This document shows positions 1-8,492 of a stretch of 13,354 nt of DNA, in pieces; the first letter of the stretch is position 1; each line of letters starts with the position of its first letter. Origin of the DNA: an uncultured Chromatiaceae bacterium (GTDB taxonomy: Bacteria; Pseudomonadota; Gammaproteobacteria; Enterobacterales; Alteromonadaceae); NCBI GenBank assembly GCA_946481195.1, contig CAMLNG010000044.1:1-13354 (forward strand). The letters are read 5' to 3'. The position numbers and the translations under genes were made by a program. A model generated the notes under the pieces. It worked only from the letters and a program-made list of their open reading frames with translations. It made no database searches and had not been told where the DNA came from.

Positions 1-1850
1 CTGTGGATCTGCTGAGAAATACCATGCTCAGCAGCAATCAGCTGAGGCTCAGCAATACCATCCGCGAGTCTGCTTTTGCTTTGCTGCGCATCCTCGACGA
101 CATTCTGGATTTTTCTAAAATTGAAGCCGGTAAAATGGAGATTGAACATATACCGCTGTCACTGAATGATGTCGTCGAAGCAGTCGCACAAGTGATGTAT
201 ACAGTGGCGCTGCAACGTCAGTTACAGCTCACCGTTTTTGTCGACCCGGCCATTCCTGAATGCCTGCTCGGTGACCCGGTGCGGCTACGGCAAATTCTGT
301 ACAATCTGACCGGCAACGCCATCAAATTTACCGAAACACAACCGGGGCAACTGGGTAAAGTGCAGATCCGGGCTGAACTGCTTGATGACAATCTGGAATT
401 TTGTCAGGTCCGCATCTCGGTCACTGATAACGGCAAAGGCATGACCCCCCGCCAGCTCAATCAGCTGTTTCAGCCATTTCTGCAGGCTGAAGGCTCCATC
501 ACCCGCAAATACGGTGGTACCGGGCTTGGCCTGTCGATATGCCAGCAATTAACTGAATTAATGTTCGGCCGCATCGATGTCGAAAGTGAAATTGGCAAAG
601 GCAGCGTCTTTACTGTGGTGTTGCCGCTGCGCCACGCGGAGGAGCAGGTCAGCCTGCAGCAACCAGAACTACATAACCAGCGGGTGGCTATTTGCTGTGA
701 CGATCAGGACCGTCTCGAATTACTCAGCAGCTACCTCAAGGCTTTTGGCGCAGAGACGGACATAGTGCCCTACCCGCAGCTGTGGCGGCAGCCTGCTGCT
801 TTTTATGTTGTAGACTGCAGTTTGCACAGCGATATTGCCTGGCCAGCCATATTGCCTGGCCCGGTGCTCTGTCTGGTTACAGCGGAACAGGGATTACACA
901 GCGCGCCTGATGGTGTGCATTTACTGGAAATGAACCCGTTATGCCGCACCAGTTTAATCAGCGCCTTGCAAAGCCTGCTGGACGAGAAAAAGCCCGGCCC
1001 TGCCCCGACTGCAGCAGTAGCACATCGTTTGCCTGTTCCAGGCCAGTTGGCCCCTTTGCTGCTATTGGCAGAAGACAATCCAATGAATCAGAAAGTGCTG
1101 GTAGAACAACTACAGACGCTGGGGTATCAGGTGGAGGTCGCTGACGACGGACAGGTGGCACTGGACAAGTGGCGCCAATATCGTTATCCACTGCTGTTAA
1201 CTGATTTGCATATGCCCAATCTCAGCGGCTACGACTTGGCCCGCGCCATCCGAAAAGAAGCGGCACAATATGATGACGACGAGATTGTCTATACCCGAAT
1301 TGTGGCTATCACCGCAAATGCATTAAAAGGCGAAGCGCAGCGATGCCTCAGTGTCGGCATGGACGACTATCTGACCAAACCGGTTGAGCTGGCGAAATTA
1401 AACGAAGTGCTGCAGCGCTGGCTGCCTTTGCCGGCGGCATCAGATAATGCTGCTGCAACTGCCGGTGTGGTGACTAATTCCAGCGACATGACACCGATTT
1501 GTTTTACGACAATTGCCAACTTTTTAGGCCCGGACCCACAGAAACATCAGGAATACCTCAACTATTTCACCACGCAGGCTGATGGCCTATTACAACAGTT
1601 GCAACAGGCTGTCAGCGGGGCGCAAGTTGAGCGTTGCCGCAGTCTGGCACATCAGCTGAAATCTATGGCGAAAAGTGTCGGTGCGCTCAGCTTGTCAGAA
1701 CTGGCTTTCCAGCTCGAACAGGCAGCTGAAAGTGACAGCGCCGGTGAGAATTCGGGCGCAACGACTGAACCGCTTTCTGCGCTATTTACGGCGTTACAGC
1801 AGAGTTTTCTGCAGGTCACTACTTATGTTGCCGACCGCTACAAAAGCTGA
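1..1850 (+). CDS. Hybrid sensor histidine kinase, C-terminal part (HATPase - pseudo-receiver - receiver - Hpt), 5' partial
   Basis: Membrane-type (BvgS/EvgS/BarA-like) hybrid kinase expected to run a His-Asp-His phosphorelay. The frame is open from the window edge, so the sensor region and the phospho-accepting His of the HisKA domain lie just upstream; the segment around LDDILDFSKIEAGKM (residues 31-45 of the visible part) is the end of the HisKA dimerisation helix pair. HATPase follows at about 85-210: N box NLTGNAIKFT (Asn105), G1 box DNGKGM (142-147) and G2 box GGTGLGLS (171-178). Residues 226-328 look like a degenerate receiver. The true receiver (about 351-474) has AEDN (Asp358), phospho-acceptor Asp401 in TDLHMP, Thr437 and Lys459. 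The Hpt domain (about 495-605) carries His550 in AHQLKSMAKSVGA. The stimulus cannot be told because the input domain is missing. It converges on kdsA with a 30-bp gap and no strong terminator. The output regulator is unknown. Confidence 0.92.
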   Translation, partial: VDLLRNTMLSSNQLRLSNTIRESAFALLRILDDILDFSKIEAGKMEIEHIPLSLNDVVEAVAQVMYTVALQRQLQLTVFVDPAIPECLLGDPVRLRQILYNLTGNAIKFTETQPGQLGKVQIRAELLDDNLEFCQVRISVTDNGKGMTPRQLNQLFQPFLQAEGSITRKYGGTGLGLSICQQLTELMFGRIDVESEIGKGSVFTVVLPLRHAEEQVSLQQPELHNQRVAICCDDQDRLELLSSYLKAFGAETDIVPYPQLWRQPAAFYVVDCSLHSDIAWPAILPGPVLCLVTAEQGLHSAPDGVHLLEMNPLCRTSLISALQSLLDEKKPGPAPTAAVAHRLPVPGQLAPLLLLAEDNPMNQKVLVEQLQTLGYQVEVADDGQVALDKWRQYRYPLLLTDLHMPNLSGYDLARAIRKEAAQYDDDEIVYTRIVAITANALKGEAQRCLSVGMDDYLTKPVELAKLNEVLQRWLPLPAASDNAAATAGVVTNSSDMTPICFTTIANFLGPDPQKHQEYLNYFTTQADGLLQQLQQAVSGAQVERCRSLAHQLKSMAKSVGALSLSELAFQLEQAAESDSAGENSGATTEPLSALFTALQQSFLQVTTYVADRYKS

Positions 1851-1880
1851 ATAGCTTCTGTAACGGCCGGCTGATGCCGA

Positions 1881-2768
<888 letters not shown>

Positions 2769-2788
2769 AAAATGAATCGCCTGTTGGC

Positions 2789-3163
2789 TTACCCGAACAA
2801 CACAGGCGTTTTGGTAATAGCGACCCGCACCATCAGCGCTAACCAACCTAAAGCACCAAAAAATGCAAACACCCGTAAGGCTTTAGTGCGGCCTTTTAAC
2901 GCCATCCAGCCAAGTGCGATATAAGCCAGTAAACCGATAAATTTCTCAGTAAGCCAAGGGGTAACAAACGGATATTGCTGTAATGTCAGCATCAGGCCGA
3001 GCGCCGACAACAGTAAAAAGGTATCCACCACATGAGGCAGGACTTTCAGCAGTTTTTTCTGCAACAACGGGGAATCAAGCAAACTCAGCACAAAGCGGAT
3101 AAACAACAAAGCCACGCTTAATGAGACCAACAACAAATGCGTGTGTTTTAACGCCATATACAT
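2789..3163 (-). CDS. sirB2: SirB2-family small integral membrane protein
   Basis: A 124-residue, very hydrophobic protein with four predicted membrane segments (about residues 8-28, 43-62, 72-90 and 95-115), separated by short basic loops (KKLLK, KGRTK). The length is close to E. coli YchQ/SirB2 (about 130 aa), and its position just upstream of kdsA in the hemA-prfA-prmC cluster supports the assignment. His44 and Asp47 lie near the start of the second segment. The start at 3163 is chosen because GGAG (3174-3171) lies 7 nt upstream; the frame stays open for 31 more codons upstream, but that extension has no Shine-Dalgarno and is not family-like. The biochemical function of SirB2 is not established; the name comes from an effect on Salmonella invasion gene expression. 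sirB1, often found next to it, is missing here. Confidence 0.8.
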   Translation of the reverse strand: MYMALKHTHLLLVSLSVALLFIRFVLSLLDSPLLQKKLLKVLPHVVDTFLLLSALGLMLTLQQYPFVTPWLTEKFIGLLAYIALGWMALKGRTKALRVFAFFGALGWLALMVRVAITKTPVLFG

Positions 3164-3341
3164 AACAACACTCCGGAATTTCTGCGAAAAATGGACTGGG
3201 CGGCATATTTTGCATGGAAGCAGAGGCAGCGTCCATCCCCGCGGCCGAAAAGCCACACTATGCCGCGGGGTTTACCGCTGCTCCGCACTGGCGATATCAC
3301 TGATGCTGCAAATCAACATAGTGAAAATCAACTTAGTACAA

Positions 3342-3372
3342 ATAACAAAGCCACCATTGGTGGCTTTGTTAT
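3342..3372 (-). terminator. Strong intrinsic terminator after the HD-GYP gene
   Basis: A perfect 14-bp inverted repeat (3342-3355 against 3359-3372, core AAAGCCACC/GGTGGCTTT) with a 3-nt loop starts 10 bp after the HD-GYP stop codon. On the minus strand the 3' arm ends in CTTTGTTAT and continues into more T-rich sequence. It separates the HD-GYP transcript from sirB2-kdsA, so sirB2 should have its own promoter in 3164-3340. I see no convincing one there. Confidence 0.8.
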
Positions 3373-3382
3373 CGGGCACGCT

Positions 3383-4936
3383 TTATTCCTCGTCCGGGTA
3401 TTTCTGTAAAATGGCTTCAATCCGGTCAATACGGCTTTTTAAGATCTCCACCAATTTGGGGTCAAATTGCCGGCCGGATTCACTTTCAATGTGTGACAAT
3501 GCTGCCTCTGGCGTCCAGGGCGATTTGTAGCAACGCCGGTGCCGGAGTGCGTCATAGACATCAGCCACTGCCGCGATCCTGCCATAAATATGAATGTCTT
3601 CACCGCTTTTACCGGCCGGATAACCACTGCCATCCCATTTCTCATGATGGTCTCTGGCGATGACCGCACCTGCCTGGATAATAGCGCGTTTGGAGTTTTT
3701 CAAAATCTCATAACCGATATTGGAGTGAGTTTTCATCACCTCCCACTCGTGCTCGGCCAGTTTCATCGGTTTATTTAAAATGCCATCCGGAATGCCCACT
3801 TTGCCAACGTCATGCAAAGGCGACGCAAACATCAGCTTTTCGGCTTCATCTGTTGCTAAACCATAGGCCGTGGCCAATTCATAACAGATAAACGCCACCC
3901 GTTTGACATGATTGCCGGTTTCAATTGAACGTTGCTCGACCGCTTCACTAAGCCGGTAGACGATTTCGCGCTGAGTATCTTCAATCTCGTGCTGTAACTG
4001 CACGTTTTCATAGGCGATCTGCACGTTTTGCGAAAACAGTTCAATCAGCCGTTTCTGTGTTTCGTTGACCTGATTCGGCAAGCCGGACACATACAATAAA
4101 GAGCCATGGGTAAACTTGCTGGTGCAATATGCCACCAGATAGTTTTCGCGGTACACAATGCTGCGGCTTTTCAGCGCCTGATGGAAAGCATCCATCAGTG
4201 TCGGATCCAACACATCAGAGACAGCACGGCCTTCCTGATTTTCAAATTCGCCAAGACCGGCAAATACCACTAACTGATCCGGGTCGGTATTTTCATGGAT
4301 ATTACCGGCGACCAGCGACGAAGTGACCAATAAGGCATTTTCATCACAACCCAGAATCGACGTCAGCTGTTGCAGTACCCCATCGATAAACTGTTCCATC
4401 GAATGCGAGGAAAACAAATCCGCGGAGGCGGTGATGATTTTTTCCAGTCCGCGCCGGCTGTTGTCAATTGACAGAATGTCGCGGTAAGAACGCAGACTGG
4501 ACATAATCACGGTAAAGAGTTTTTGCGCAGTCAGTTCAGTTTTAGATTTGTAGTCATTGATATCGTAGTTAACGATGACCTGCCGCTCCGGCGCCTGCCC
4601 GGGCTGGCCGGTGCGCAGGATAATCCGCACATAATGATTGTGCAGCTCTTCGCGGATATAACGGGCGACAATCAAACCGGCATCATCAGATTCCATCACC
4701 ACATCAAGCAGGATAATGGCGGCGTCATGATGATCTGCGATTAGTTTTTTGGCCTCTGCACCTGAGTAGGCACTGAAAAATTCCAGATTTTTGCCCTGAA
4801 ACGAAAAGTCGCTGAGTGCCAACTTCGTCACCGCATGCACTTCAGGCTCATCGTCTACGATCAGCACCTTCCAGCTGCCATTATGTTGCGGCACCTGCTC
4901 TTCCGGTTCATCCGCAAATAAAAAATCGTTCGCCAC
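3383..4936 (-). CDS. Two-component response regulator: receiver - DUF3369 (GAF-like) - HD-GYP c-di-GMP phosphodiesterase
   Basis: A 517-residue cytoplasmic response regulator predicted to hydrolyse cyclic-di-GMP. The receiver domain (about 21-150) has VDDE (Asp28/Asp29), phospho-acceptor Asp78 in LLDVVM, Thr109 in RTGQPG, and Lys130/Lys132 in DYKSK. Residues about 155-315 match the GAF-like DUF3369 region typical of this architecture, ending in a coiled-coil-like stretch (about 308-335). The HD-GYP domain (about 325-510) keeps the catalytic signature: HD at 375-376 in HDVGK, His404, HHEKWDGSGYP at 430-440, and Asp459. It therefore appears active. The GTG start has an AGAGGG-type Shine-Dalgarno 6-8 nt upstream. 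It sits between prmC and sirB2, where the usual gammaproteobacterial cluster has no such gene, with its own promoter (5024-5052) and terminator (3342-3372). Its cognate kinase is unknown. Confidence 0.93.
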   Translation of the reverse strand: MANDFLFADEPEEQVPQHNGSWKVLIVDDEPEVHAVTKLALSDFSFQGKNLEFFSAYSGAEAKKLIADHHDAAIILLDVVMESDDAGLIVARYIREELHNHYVRIILRTGQPGQAPERQVIVNYDINDYKSKTELTAQKLFTVIMSSLRSYRDILSIDNSRRGLEKIITASADLFSSHSMEQFIDGVLQQLTSILGCDENALLVTSSLVAGNIHENTDPDQLVVFAGLGEFENQEGRAVSDVLDPTLMDAFHQALKSRSIVYRENYLVAYCTSKFTHGSLLYVSGLPNQVNETQKRLIELFSQNVQIAYENVQLQHEIEDTQREIVYRLSEAVEQRSIETGNHVKRVAFICYELATAYGLATDEAEKLMFASPLHDVGKVGIPDGILNKPMKLAEHEWEVMKTHSNIGYEILKNSKRAIIQAGAVIARDHHEKWDGSGYPAGKSGEDIHIYGRIAAVADVYDALRHRRCYKSPWTPEAALSHIESESGRQFDPKLVEILKSRIDRIEAILQKYPDEE

Positions 4937-5023
4937 GCTTGTTCCCTCTTGAGCTTCGCTAACCTGAATGCAGTAGCTTAAGTGATTGAGATGAATTAAT
5001 TATTTTAAGAAGAATCAGCAATA

Positions 5024-5052
5024 GTTATATGCGCTATTCCAGCGGTGGTCAA
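5024..5052 (-). promoter_or_regulatory. Predicted sigma70 promoter of the HD-GYP regulator gene
   Basis: On the minus strand, TTGACC (5052-5047) and TATAAC (5029-5024) are separated by exactly 17 nt; each differs from consensus by one base. Transcription would start near 5017, giving a leader of about 80 nt before the GTG at 4936. It lies in the 176-bp gap between prmC and this gene, which otherwise shows only AT-rich sequence and no clear prmC terminator. Confidence 0.7.
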
Positions 5053-5112
5053 AAGATTGCGGCAAATTACGATGAAAAATTCAGGGGAAATATCTGGAAA
5101 AGTAAAACAGGC

Positions 5113-5967
5113 TTAAAGCGGTAACCGGCCGCCACTGATACGCCAGTTGCCGCCATAATCGCGCATTGAGCCGACGTCGATGAACCCGGCTTGCAGAAGG
5201 ATTTGCTGCACTGCCTCATGTTGCTGATGCCCATGCTCCAGCCAGATCCAGCCGCCAGGTGTTAAGTGTACTGGTGCCTGGCGGCAAATCAGCCGGATGT
5301 CCGCCAGACCATCTTCGGCGGCGACCAATGCTGTGAGCGGTTCATAACGCACGTCGCCCTGCGTCAGATGTGGGTCTTTGGCGTCAATATATGGTGGATT
5401 GGACAGGATTAAAGCAAAACGTTGGCCTGCAACAGCCTGATACCAGTCACTTTGCAGAATGCGGGCATTATCCAGCTGCAGACGGCAACGATTGCGCTCC
5501 GCCAGCGCCACGGCATCAGCAGAATAATCCACGGCAGTCAGCTGCCACTGTGGCCGCTGTGATGCCAGCGTCAACGCAATAGCGCCGGTGCCGGTGCCTA
5601 AATCCAACACTTGTGCATTGGCCGGCAAAGCAAGCTGCAAGGCCTGTTCTACTAAAAGTTCAGTGTCGGGTCTGGGAATTAAGGTACAAGGCGCGACTTC
5701 CAGTTCCAAATCCCAGAACCACCAGCGCCCGGTGATGTAAGCCAAGGGTTCCCCCGTGACGCGCCGCTGTAACGCACTGTTTAACAACGAAAGTTCGGCT
5801 GCAGTTAACGGCTGATCCAGATATAACCGCTCACTGGCCGGATTTTTATCCAGCACATCGGCCCACAGCCGGCTGGCTTCAAACTTGAGATCTGTCGCCT
5901 GCGGGTCTTGCTGCGCCAGCGCCTGCAGCGCCGTTTCGGCCTCTGCCAGCCACTGGCGCAATAACAT
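5113..5967 (-). CDS. prmC: Peptide chain release factor N5-glutamine methyltransferase (PrmC/HemK)
   Basis: SAM-dependent methyltransferase that modifies the glutamine of the GGQ motif in release factors, raising termination efficiency. The product is 284 residues, near the E. coli length (277). The N-terminal helical domain (about 1-75) contains the family TGEPLAYITG (71-80). The Rossmann methyltransferase domain follows, with IPRPDTELLVE (97-107), SAM-binding DLGTGTGAI (122-130), an acidic Asp147 strand end, and catalytic NPPY (190-193), which holds the substrate Gln amide. Its ATG shares one base with the prfA stop codon (TGATG at 5965-5969), so it is very likely translationally coupled to prfA, whose product is its substrate. 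A GAGGAAA Shine-Dalgarno lies within the prfA end. A 176-bp gap separates it from the next leftward gene. Confidence 0.97.
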   Translation of the reverse strand: MLLRQWLAEAETALQALAQQDPQATDLKFEASRLWADVLDKNPASERLYLDQPLTAAELSLLNSALQRRVTGEPLAYITGRWWFWDLELEVAPCTLIPRPDTELLVEQALQLALPANAQVLDLGTGTGAIALTLASQRPQWQLTAVDYSADAVALAERNRCRLQLDNARILQSDWYQAVAGQRFALILSNPPYIDAKDPHLTQGDVRYEPLTALVAAEDGLADIRLICRQAPVHLTPGGWIWLEHGHQQHEAVQQILLQAGFIDVGSMRDYGGNWRISGGRLPL

Positions 5968-7058
5968 CAGCGATTTTCCTCGGCAAGGGCCGCCAGCTGG
6001 TCGGCCTGATGCTCGTGACTCAGCGGTTCCAATACCGCATCCAAATCACCTTCCATCACATCCAGTAATTTATAGATGGTCAGGTTAATCCGATGGTCGG
6101 TTAACCTGCCCTGCGGGAAGTTATAAGTGCGGATGCGCTCAGAACGGTCGCCGGAGCCCACCAGCAAACGGCGGGTCGACTCTTCGGCCAAGCGGTGTTT
6201 TTCATCTTCCGCCGCCTGAATGCGTGATTGCAAAACCGACATGGCGCGGGCACGGTTTTTATGCTGCGAGCGTTCGTCCTGACATTCCACCACAATACCG
6301 GTTGGTAAGTGGGTGATCCGAATGGCCGAATCTGTTCTGTTGACGTGCTGACCACCGGCGCCGGACGCGCGGTAGGTATCGACTTTTAAATCAGCCGGAT
6401 TGATTTCAATGGCTTCACTCTCCGGTACTTCCGGCATGATAGCGACGGTACAGGCTGAAGTATGGACCCGGCCTTGCGATTCAGTGGCCGGTACGCGCTG
6501 TACGCGGTGACCACCGGATTCAAACTTCAGTACACCATAAGCACCTTCGCCCTGCACGCTGGCGATCACTTCTTTATAACCACCGTGTTCACCGTCGTTA
6601 CAGCTGACAATTTCGACTTTAAACCTGCGTTTTTCGCAGTAACGGCTGTACATGCGGAACAAATCACCGGCAAAGATCGCCGCTTCATCGCCACCGGCGC
6701 CGGCACGGATCTCGAGGAAACAGTTGTTGTTGTCGTTCGGATCTTTGGGCAATAACAGGATTTGCAGTTCCTGATCGAGTTGCTCAATACGCTCTTTACC
6801 GGATTTAAATTCTTCCTGCGCCATTTCGCGCATGTCCGGATCTGAATCTTTCAGCATCTCTTCGGCACTTTGCAGGTCGTCCTGCGCCTGGCGGTATTGC
6901 GCAAAATGCTGAGCAATTGGTTCCAGCTGGCTGTATTCGCGGGATAACTCGCGGAATTTATTCTGATCAGAGATCACGGCAGCGTCACTTAACAGCGCCT
7001 GCACTTCTTCATAACGCTCGACCAGACCTTCGAGTTTGCGATATACCGATTCTTTCAT
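5967..7058 (-). CDS. prfA: Peptide chain release factor 1 (RF1)
   Basis: Class I release factor that reads UAA and UAG in the ribosomal A site and triggers hydrolysis of peptidyl-tRNA. The product has 363 residues (E. coli 360). Features in order are an N-terminal helical domain (about 1-105), the decoding tripeptide PAT (190-192, in [10 protein letters not shown]), which is the RF1-type anticodon mimic (RF2 has SPF), and the catalytic GGQ (235-237, in [12 protein letters not shown]). The C-terminal stretch has [19 protein letters not shown]. The gene follows hemA after 42 bp and overlaps prmC by one base; PrmC methylates Gln237. The ribosome binding site is weak: only AGGT about 12 nt upstream of ATG, inside a short tandem repeat. 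That may mean low intrinsic initiation or dependence on hemA translation. Confidence 0.98.
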   Translation of the reverse strand: MKESVYRKLEGLVERYEEVQALLSDAAVISDQNKFRELSREYSQLEPIAQHFAQYRQAQDDLQSAEEMLKDSDPDMREMAQEEFKSGKERIEQLDQELQILLLPKDPNDNNNCFLEIRAGAGGDEAAIFAGDLFRMYSRYCEKRRFKVEIVSCNDGEHGGYKEVIASVQGEGAYGVLKFESGGHRVQRVPATESQGRVHTSACTVAIMPEVPESEAIEINPADLKVDTYRASGAGGQHVNRTDSAIRITHLPTGIVVECQDERSQHKNRARAMSVLQSRIQAAEDEKHRLAEESTRRLLVGSGDRSERIRTYNFPQGRLTDHRINLTIYKLLDVMEGDLDAVLEPLSHEHQADQLAALAEENR

Positions 7059-7069
7059 GGAGCAATAAA

Positions 7070-7093
7070 TACCTGATTAAGTACCTGATTTAA
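7070..7093. repeat. Two tandem imperfect 12-bp units between hemA and prfA
   Basis: TACCTGATTAAG (7070-7081) is followed directly by TACCTGATTTAA (7082-7093), differing at the last three positions. On the minus strand each unit contains ATCAGGTA, so the repeat supplies two copies of AGGT, the only Shine-Dalgarno-like sequence ahead of prfA. It fills most of the 42-bp intergenic gap. It looks like a small local duplication; function unknown. Confidence 0.6.
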
Positions 7094-7100
7094 CATCCAA

Positions 7101-8342
7101 CTACACATCTAACAGCGTGTTGATCAATGTCTGAGGTTGTGTGGTGTCGTCCTGCAGCAACTGCCGGATAGTCCGGGTTGGTGCATGCATGAGCCTGTTG
7201 CTGAGTTTAGTCGCTAATTCTGTCATCACCTTGTCGGCACTCTGGCCGCTGGCGAGCTGATTCAGCGCCCGTTGTAATAATTCCTGTTTGACCGCCTCAC
7301 AGCGCTCGCGATAATCGCGTACCCAGTCGATATTGCCCTGCAGCGACAACCACTGACTGAAATCGGCTACGCCTTCGGCAATCATCTGTTCGGCCTGTTC
7401 AGCGGCATGCTGGCGCGACTGGATATTTTGCGCGACGATATTCTGTAAATCGTCGACGGTGTAAAGATATGCGTCTTCTAGTTCCGCTACCTGTGCTTCG
7501 ATATCACGCGGCACGGCCAAATCGACCAGAAACATCGGTTTGTGCCGGCGTTTTTTTAGCGCTTGCTCGACCATGCCTTTGCCAACAATCGGCAGCGTAC
7601 TGGCGGTGGAACTAATCACCACATCGGCATCAACCAACGCCTGCGGCACCTGCGATAAAGTCACCACCTGGCCGTTAAACTGGCCGGCAAGCGCTGCAGC
7701 GCGGTCATAAGAGCGGTTGGCCACTGTTAAATGTGCCGCACCTTGTTCCAGTAAATGTTTAGCCACCAATTCGATGGTTTCACCGGCGCCAATCAATAAC
7801 ACTTTGACGTCATTGAGTTTGCCGAAAATCTGCCTGGCCAGCGTCACTGCAGCAAAAGCCACAGATACCGCACTGGCACCGATTTCAGTGTCGGTGCGTA
7901 CTTGTTTGGCGACGGCAAAAGTTTTCTGGAACAGCCGTTCAAATACCGGCTGAATAGTGCCGAGCTGGCGCGACTGGCTATAGGCTTGTTTAACCTGACC
8001 TAAAATCTGCGGCTCACCCAGCACTAAAGAATCAAGGCCACAGGCCACCCGCATCAGATGGGTCGACGCTGCATCGTCACTGTGCAGATATAAATGCGGT
8101 TCAACATCAGCGCGGTTTAACTGATGAAATTGCGTCAGCCAGGCAATCACTTGTTTCGATTGTTCGTTGCTGCCGCTAAAATACAGCTCAGTTCTGTTGC
8201 AGGTGGATACAATCACCGCATCTGTCACCGCCGTTTTGGCCGTCAGATCCAGCAATGCTTCAGCGATTTGCTCTGGCGCAAAAGCCAGTTGCTCGCGAAG
8301 CGCCACTGGTGCTGTTTTGTGATTGATGCCAAGTGCAAAAAT
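7101..8342 (-). CDS. hemA: Glutamyl-tRNA reductase, apparent non-canonical (ATT) start
   Basis: NADPH-dependent reduction of glutamyl-tRNA to glutamate-1-semialdehyde, the first step of C5-pathway tetrapyrrole synthesis. The body is clear: FALGINHKTAPVALRE at the N terminus, STCNRTELY with the catalytic Cys (Cys50 in E. coli numbering), LGEPQILGQVKQAY, NADPH-binding LLIGAGETIE, DLAVPRDIE, and the C-terminal dimerisation helix. The conserved frame starts after a TGA at 8349-8351 and has no ATG, GTG or TTG before the GTG at 8304-8306. Starting at that GTG would remove the conserved GINHKTAP motif. ATC at 8346-8348 aligns exactly with E. coli Met1, while ATT at 8340-8342 has the best Shine-Dalgarno spacing (AGGTGA, 6 nt), giving 413 residues (E. 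coli 418). A one-base indel in the T5 run (8337-8341) would instead join a GTG at 8350-8352. It heads the cluster with prfA and prmC and diverges from lolB. Confidence 0.95.
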   Translation of the reverse strand: MFALGINHKTAPVALREQLAFAPEQIAEALLDLTAKTAVTDAVIVSTCNRTELYFSGSNEQSKQVIAWLTQFHQLNRADVEPHLYLHSDDAASTHLMRVACGLDSLVLGEPQILGQVKQAYSQSRQLGTIQPVFERLFQKTFAVAKQVRTDTEIGASAVSVAFAAVTLARQIFGKLNDVKVLLIGAGETIELVAKHLLEQGAAHLTVANRSYDRAAALAGQFNGQVVTLSQVPQALVDADVVISSTASTLPIVGKGMVEQALKKRRHKPMFLVDLAVPRDIEAQVAELEDAYLYTVDDLQNIVAQNIQSRQHAAEQAEQMIAEGVADFSQWLSLQGNIDWVRDYRERCEAVKQELLQRALNQLASGQSADKVMTELATKLSNRLMHAPTRTIRQLLQDDTTQPQTLINTLLDV

Positions 8343-8354
8343 AGCGATTCACCT
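8340..8354 (-). promoter_or_regulatory. hemA Shine-Dalgarno and putative ATT initiation codon
   Basis: On the minus strand AGGTGA (8354-8349) is followed by six bases (ATCGCT) and ATT (8342-8340). The TGA inside the Shine-Dalgarno is the in-frame stop that bounds the hemA frame, so translation must start downstream of it. ATC directly after it would be only 3 nt from the GG core, too close for usual initiation. ATT initiation is established for E. coli infC and pcnB, but its use here is inferred. Confidence 0.5.
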
Positions 8355-8410
8355 AAAAAATTAAATCGTCGCTTCGGCCTGTTCAGCCTAAAGTCACGGA
8401 GAAAGGCGCG

Positions 8411-8439
8411 ATTGTACGAAAATCCACTGTCGCTGAAAA
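8411..8439 (-). promoter_or_regulatory. Predicted hemA promoter
   Basis: On the minus strand TTTTCA (8439-8434, 4 of 6 consensus) and TACAAT (8416-8411, 5 of 6) are separated by 17 nt. Transcription would begin near 8404, about 60 nt before the putative hemA start. It lies in the divergent hemA/lolB region; no comparably good promoter could be seen for lolB on the plus strand. Confidence 0.5.
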
Positions 8440-8492
8440 GCCTGCTACAAGGTCTAGCGTCGGTCATCCGTTCATTTCAGACAGGAAAAACT

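Noticed and set aside
1842..1880. Possible bidirectional terminator between the kinase gene and kdsA
   Set aside because: Only 5-bp (AAGCT/AGCTT) and 4-bp (CGGC/GCCG) stems without a clear T-run on either strand.
3164..3256. N-terminal extension of sirB2 (31 codons)
   Set aside because: The added residues are not hydrophobic or family-like and lack a Shine-Dalgarno; the ATG at 3163 has GGAG at 7 nt.
3311..3332. Direct repeat AATCAAC at 3311-3317 and 3326-3332, upstream of sirB2
   Set aside because: Spacing of 15 nt could suit a regulator, but seven AT-rich bases twice in a short AT-rich gap is close to chance and no promoter could be placed next to it.
3141..3530. 129-codon plus-strand frame across the sirB2/HD-GYP gap
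   Set aside because: It overlaps the start of sirB2, a strong terminator and the end of the HD-GYP gene, and its product has no recognisable features.
8124..8492. Upstream extension of lolB (frame open from 8124)
   Set aside because: It is antisense to the hemA N-terminal coding region; the GTG at 8493 has a Shine-Dalgarno and is followed at once by a signal peptide with a lipobox.
8353..8492. lolB promoter on the plus strand
   Set aside because: Candidates such as TACAAG at 8446 lack a -35 better than 3 of 6 at suitable spacing; not strong enough to call.
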